A stretch of 64,000 nucleotides of DNA from GCA-020345945 sp964596985 (GTDB taxonomy: Archaea; Thermoproteota; Bathyarchaeia; RBG-16-48-13; GCA-020345945): NCBI GenBank assembly GCA_964596985.1, contig CAZQWG010000001.1, positions 372,001 to 436,000 of the forward strand, written 5' to 3'. The notes below the pieces were generated by a model. That model saw nothing but the letters and a program-made list of their open reading frames with translations. It had not been told where the DNA came from and searched no databases. Positions 60,730 to 64,000 of this stretch are shown here, one piece after another (within the stretch, counting starts at the first letter, position 1; the number at the start of each line of letters is the position of its first letter). Made by a program: the position numbers and the translations under genes.

Positions 60730-61860
60730 CTACCACTCCAATTTCATCTGCTCAAGTCTTTCACTCTTCCCAGTCTCCAAGAATTCTCTTATCATTCCTG
60801 AAATGCTCTCTCCTACTCCAGGAATCGTTTTCAGCTCATTCTTCTTGTGCAGGTGTCGAATGCTCTGATCAAGCTTCTCAATGTTCTGGGCAGCCTTGTG
60901 ATACGCCCAAGCAGCGTAAGTGTTCCCGGTCCTCATTTCCTTGAAGTAGGCGTAGAGCAAGAGCAGATTGGCGATGTCAAAATTCTCTCTCAAAGGCTTG
61001 TCGAAATTCGGTGGGGTAATATGCAATGGAATTTCGTATTCTTTGGACAGCGCGAAGAGCTTTCTGTTCATGTTGACTACGTACTGACCGTTTGGACTCT
61101 GCGAATCACCGTAAAGCCTTTCATACTTCTCCATGAGATGCGGCCAGTTCTCCTTTAGAAGTCCAAGGAAACGGATCTTCTGATTGCTTCTAAGAGTCAT
61201 GCTTCCCGGAAGGATGTACTGGGCCTCGCTTTCGGAAGCCTGTCCAATCACGTCTCGCATATTCTCTTCGTTATCACAGATGTAGGGTATGATGGGTGTG
61301 AAATCAACACCCGACCGAATGCCTAGACCCGATAATCTTCGAACGACTCCGAACCTCTTTTCCGGTGGTGGAGCAAAGGGCTCCAAGAAGGGAACCAGAT
61401 TCTTGTCCTGTGTTATGATGGTGACAGAGACCGTGCACCACGAATTCCTCGATATCTCAGACAGGATATCTGCATCTCTCAGTATCAGATCCGATTTGGT
61501 GACTATGTGAACAGGAAAGCAGTGGTCCCTCATTATCTCAAGAATCCTTCTCGTAATTCTGTACTTCTTTTCGGCGGGTTGGTAGGCATCCGTCACACCT
61601 CCTAGCGAAATCACGTCCCTCTCCGCTGTCTTGAGTTCCCTCTCAAGCAGTTCTGGCGCGTTTGCCTTGACGTATATTATCCTCGAGAAGTCCTCCCAGT
61701 CTTTGTGCACCAGATACTTCTCGGTGATGGCGTCGCAGTAGTTGCAGGCGAATTGGCATCCCCGGTAGGGGTTTACGCTGTATCTACACCAGAACCAGTT
61801 GTCGCGGTATTTGTGCCTGTTCAGAACCTTCTTTGCTTTCAGTTCTCTGTATTCGACCAT
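60730..61860 (-). CDS. SPL-like radical SAM protein with C-terminal helix-hairpin-helix
   Basis: A 376-residue protein. The radical SAM motif is C35-x3-C39-x2-C42 (CQFACNYC) in the context SVNPYRGCQFACNYCDA, as in the spore photoproduct lyase / Rv2578c group. The C-terminal 65 residues (NTYAAWAYHKAAQNIEKLD, NELKTIPGVGESISGMIREFLETG) resemble the helix-hairpin-helix domain at the start of family X DNA polymerases. That suggests a DNA-acting radical enzyme. Role unknown; DNA lesion repair is possible. It is divergent from the wHTH pair at 62056-63003. Confidence 0.82.
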   Translation of the reverse strand: MVEYRELKAKKVLNRHKYRDNWFWCRYSVNPYRGCQFACNYCDAITEKYLVHKDWEDFSRIIYVKANAPELLERELKTAERDVISLGGVTDAYQPAEKKYRITRRILEIMRDHCFPVHIVTKSDLILRDADILSEISRNSWCTVSVTIITQDKNLVPFLEPFAPPPEKRFGVVRRLSGLGIRSGVDFTPIIPYICDNEENMRDVIGQASESEAQYILPGSMTLRSNQKIRFLGLLKENWPHLMEKYERLYGDSQSPNGQYVVNMNRKLFALSKEYEIPLHITPPNFDKPLRENFDIANLLLLYAYFKEMRTGNTYAAWAYHKAAQNIEKLDQSIRHLHKKNELKTIPGVGESISGMIREFLETGKSERLEQMKLEW

Positions 61861-62055
61861 TGTGAGACCGTTCCAAGTATCTGCGTCGGGCTTTTTGCTC
61901 TTTAGCTATCTGATAAGGGCGGTGATTTATGCTGCTGCACTTGAAATGGAAAGGAAAGGGGAGACTTCAGAATCTTTTTTGAAGGACATATGATTGTCAA
62001 TATAGAAATGATCTATTATTGGTAGTAGTACAGATACTGACAAGGTGGATAACAT

Positions 62056-62547
62056 TTGGGAGATAGGGAACCGGAGATTTCTGGTCATATAGAGATTAGT
62101 GGTAAGGGGCGCCTCGATTTCCAAGGCAATACAGACGAGGTAATGAGTGCTATTCTGAGATTCTTGTCTGAGATCTATCCTGCCTACAAGGTTGTCTCTG
62201 ATATTACAATCAGTCTGGATCTTGAAGAACTGATGCGGGTTTTGAAGGGATTTGTTGGCGTATCCGATGAGGGGGTGGTGATCCTGAGGACGGATCTATC
62301 TGCCGATATGGCGATTATGCTTTGCCTAGTTGGATCTTACGTTTCGAATAGAATTGGAAAAGCAGATAAGTCAACGTTGACGACCGCCGATATTGCCAAG
62401 CTGGTTGGAAAAGCCGCCAAGACGATAAGAAACGAGATGCCAAGTCTGCTGAGGAAAGGATGGATAGACCGCGTTGAAAGAGGAGAGTATAGGGCTACAA
62501 CGAATGGTATCGTACAGTTGCAAGACAAGATTCGATCAGGATTCTAA
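62056..62547 (+). CDS. Hairpin-domain wHTH protein 1
   Basis: A 163-residue protein of unknown function. The N-terminal 45 residues form a beta-hairpin-helix (GHIEISGKGRLDFQGNTDEVMSAILRFLSEI) similar in layout to the two proteins at 62560 and 63079. A central segment DLEELMRVLKGFVGVSDEGVVIL follows, then a wHTH (LTTADIAKLVGKAAKTIRNEMPSLLRKGWIDRVERGEYRAT). TTG 62056 follows AAGGTGG. It is probably co-transcribed with the next gene, 12 bases downstream. Confidence 0.72.
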   Translation: MGDREPEISGHIEISGKGRLDFQGNTDEVMSAILRFLSEIYPAYKVVSDITISLDLEELMRVLKGFVGVSDEGVVILRTDLSADMAIMLCLVGSYVSNRIGKADKSTLTTADIAKLVGKAAKTIRNEMPSLLRKGWIDRVERGEYRATTNGIVQLQDKIRSGF

Positions 62548-62559
62548 GGAGTAGATGGT

Positions 62560-63003
62560 ATGACGGAAGAACGTTTCTCGATGAGGGTGCGGATTGGGAA
62601 CTGCGAGATCGAACTGGACGGAAAGAAAGATGAGGTTATGGCAACTCTAGATGAATTGCCTAGGATCGTGGAAATGGTTTCCAAGAGTTTCAAGATTGCT
62701 GGAAAGGAGAATGTTAGAATCGCTCCAATGGAAGACGAACTCAAACAGATCACGCTTGTTGAATCGCCGGAGATGATCCCGACCATTCCCAAGCCATCAG
62801 GGCCGTCGGACGCGATAATAAAACTGCTATCGACAGAATGGGGAAGAAAGCCTCGTACCTGGCAAGAAATCAATGAAGCGCTAGTGACAAACGCGATCTA
62901 CTATTCGAAAGGGTCGATTACAGGTACCTTGACGAATTTGACAAAGAAGAATAAGTTACGCAGAATAAGAACAGAGCAGGGATATGGCTACGTTCTAGCA
63001 TAG
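62560..63003 (+). CDS. Hairpin-domain wHTH protein 2
   Basis: A 147-residue protein. The N-terminal hairpin-helix is SMRVRIGNCEIELDGKKDEVMATLDELPRIVEMV. A middle linker rich in Pro and acidic residues follows, then a wHTH-like C-terminus (SDAIIKLLSTEWGRKPRTWQEINEALVTNAIYYSKGSITGTLTNLTKKNKLRRIRTEQGYGYVL). Both ends resemble 63079-63480. ATG follows AAGGAG. Function unknown; a DNA-binding sensor is likely. Confidence 0.72.
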   Translation: MTEERFSMRVRIGNCEIELDGKKDEVMATLDELPRIVEMVSKSFKIAGKENVRIAPMEDELKQITLVESPEMIPTIPKPSGPSDAIIKLLSTEWGRKPRTWQEINEALVTNAIYYSKGSITGTLTNLTKKNKLRRIRTEQGYGYVLA

Positions 63004-63024
63004 CATATGTCCAATCTTTGGAGA

Positions 63025-63044
63025 ATTACCGTCCATACGGTAAT
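63025..63044. terminator. Hairpin between convergent wHTH genes
   Basis: ATTACCGT and ACGGTAAT are perfect 8-bp inverted repeats around a CCAT loop, in the 75-base gap between the convergent genes ending at 63003 and 63079. It could terminate transcription in both directions, or be an operator. Neither side has a long T-run, so an archaeal T-rich terminator is not obvious. Confidence 0.45.
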
Positions 63045-63078
63045 GTAGGTGACTACCCCTGATGATCGATAGACTGCA

Positions 63079-63480
63079 TCAAGGCGGGGGTCTTTTTTGG
63101 ACGTAGTGGTATTGTCGTGCTCCTCCTTGCCTAGTGAGCACTCCTTCCCTCACCAAGTCTACTAAGGTATGTGCGACTGCTGTGCGGTCGTAGTGGTAGC
63201 CTTGTCGTGCCATCTCCTCGTGTACTTCTCCCAGGTTTCTAGATACGGAGAACCAACCTTCTTCCCAAAGCTCTGTGATTATCGTCTTGCAAGTCTGTTT
63301 CTTTGGGATAGTTTTCTGCGATTTTGAGATGTTGGATATCTTGGACAACGTCTCGCTCTGTTTTTGAAGCGCGGTTACTAAATCCTCTACAGCTGACTGT
63401 AGTTGGGATTCTTCACACTCGATCTCAGCTTCGACTTCCCCGATCGTCATCTTCAATCTGATCGGGGGTTTCTTCGACAA
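63079..63480 (-). CDS. Hairpin-domain wHTH protein 3
   Basis: About 133 residues: an N-terminal hairpin-helix (PIRLKMTIGEVEAEIECEESQLQSAVEDLVTALQKQ), a Ser/Lys/Thr-rich linker with one Cys, and a C-terminal wHTH (CKTIITELWEEGWFSVSRNLGEVHEEMARQGYHYDRTAVAHTLVDLVREGVLTRQGGARQYHYV). TTG 63480 is chosen: it places the hairpin at the N-terminus as in its two relatives, with GAGG upstream. It is divergent from the partial gene at 63601 across repeated TTGTGCAA elements. Confidence 0.72.
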   Translation of the reverse strand: MSKKPPIRLKMTIGEVEAEIECEESQLQSAVEDLVTALQKQSETLSKISNISKSQKTIPKKQTCKTIITELWEEGWFSVSRNLGEVHEEMARQGYHYDRTAVAHTLVDLVREGVLTRQGGARQYHYVQKRPPP

Positions 63481-63494
63481 CGGACATGCCTCTA

Positions 63495-63574
63495 TTGAAT
63501 TGTGCAATATAATTGTGCAACACAACACTTAAATAGGCTCTCTCTGTTGTCATATTGTTGAATTGCACAATAAA
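63495..63574. promoter_or_regulatory. Repeated TTGTGCAA-type elements in divergent promoter
   Basis: TTGAATTGTGCAATA (63495-63509) and TTGAATTGCACAATA (63560-63574) differ only at two bases, 65 bp apart. A third half-like copy AATTGTGCAACA lies at 63511-63522. The right copy overlaps the TATA-like AATAAAAG of the gene at 63601. They are probably binding sites of a regulator, plausibly the wHTH protein at 63079-63480. Confidence 0.5.
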
Positions 63575-63600
63575 AGCATTGTGTGCAGGTGAGTCGACAT

Positions 63601-64000
63601 GCAGGAGATAGGACATGTCTTTGAGTGTGATTTCAGCAACCAAGAATTCGAAGAGTTCGCCAGCCTCGCACGCATGTCCATTGAACACGCGGACAGGAAC
63701 CTGAGCATAGACTATCCAGAGCCATCATGGAACCCCCTCACGAAACGGCATACCAGCAAGACCGAGACTAGCCTGAACGAGCATAGAACCAGATACCTTA
63801 CCGCAATCAAACTCAACCCTGTCAAGGACGGGTCACCCGTAGTAGCAGTCGACGTCTCCATACTCGGTCTAGGAGAAACCCAGTCAGGCACCATCTACGC
63901 GATCCGAGGGACAGCGGTCTCCAGGAAGGACGGGAGATACCAGTACAGCCGGCTAGGTCCCTTCCTTTTCCACATCAACGGCGACAACAACAGAAACATC
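63601..64000 (+). CDS. NurA-like nuclease, 5' part only (tentative)
   Basis: The frame is open to the right edge, so 133 residues are visible. The block VVAVDVSILGLGETQSGTIYAIRGTAV, then YSRLGPFLFHING, resembles the catalytic VDGS and the following AxRxAAV of NurA 5'-3' nucleases, partners of HerA in archaeal DNA end resection; but the Asp-Gly-Ser is Asp-Val-Ser here. The ATG at 63601 follows AGGTGAG. If real, a HerA-like ATPase gene would be expected to the right. Function is uncertain. Confidence 0.5.

Noticed and set aside
1..64000. CRISPR arrays, tRNA or rRNA genes, insertion sequences
   Set aside because: No regularly spaced repeats, no cloverleaf with a GTTCRA loop in intergenic DNA, and no transposase motifs were found by reading both strands; a tRNAscan or CRISPR search would be decisive.

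Overview
The window is archaeal. It has promoter-like TATA elements a short way upstream of starts, many TTG and GTG starts, GGAGG-type ribosome binding sites and tight stop/start overlaps. The gene set agrees: an archaeal histone, FtsZ-like tubulin, NikR, short-form PurH (cyclohydrolase only), stand-alone LigD phosphoesterase, isoprenyl diphosphate synthase, and tungsten-type aldehyde:ferredoxin oxidoreductase. HemE-type methyltransferases paired with corrinoid proteins, the AOR and a membrane hydrogenase suggest an anaerobic acetogen- or fermenter-like lineage, perhaps Bathyarchaeia. That placement is inference; there is no rRNA or tRNA in the window to test it.

Left part (1-20 kb). An eight-gene minus-strand operon (nuoA-B-CD-H-I-J-K-L, cut by the window edge) has the subunit order of complex I but keeps all four Cys positions that bind nickel in [NiFe] hydrogenases. 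Upstream lie a tiny RHH regulator with twin direct repeats and a broken response-regulator gene. Next come sulfur, metal and redox genes: FdhD, a glutaredoxin-like protein, an E1-like enzyme divergent from TusA, NikR divergent from a P1B-ATPase, a corrinoid/UroD-like pair with degenerate ligand motifs, a Mo/W-type ABC transporter, and an ArsR / thioredoxin / ArsP-like permease cluster.

Middle (20-56 kb). Two more corrinoid/UroD-like methyltransferase pairs, with a frameshifted MetH-activation-like gene near one of them; pyruvate kinase, class II aldolase and phosphoglycolate phosphatase; an iscS-iscU operon whose IscS has Asp at the PLP-lysine position; a MoaD-like/E1 pair divergent from TlpA-like thioredoxin and CcdA; a histone; a membrane protein joined to an FtsZ-like gene; DNA repair genes (Nth, LigD-type phosphoesterase); ArgF; a LarA-like protein; and AOR with its ferredoxin subunit. 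One palindrome, TATGAC-N3-GTCATA, lies in two divergent sulfur/thiol promoter regions 23 kb apart.

Right part (56-64 kb). This looks like an AT-richer accessory island: an isoprenyl diphosphate synthase, an MFS-type transporter, a ParA/MinD ATPase with two paralogous coiled-coil wHTH proteins, a radical SAM protein with a helix-hairpin-helix tail, three wHTH proteins that seem to share an N-terminal hairpin domain, and the start of a possible NurA-like nuclease. An exact 19-bp operator-like sequence precedes both the transporter and the first wHTH gene, tying them into one regulon. This is the best candidate for an undescribed system.

Several genes carry single-base lesions (MetH activation domain, metallophosphoesterase, TatD, response regulator, and possibly the ccdA start). 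Assembly error and true decay cannot be told apart from the sequence alone. Nickel recurs across the window: hydrogenase, NikR and a LarA-like protein.
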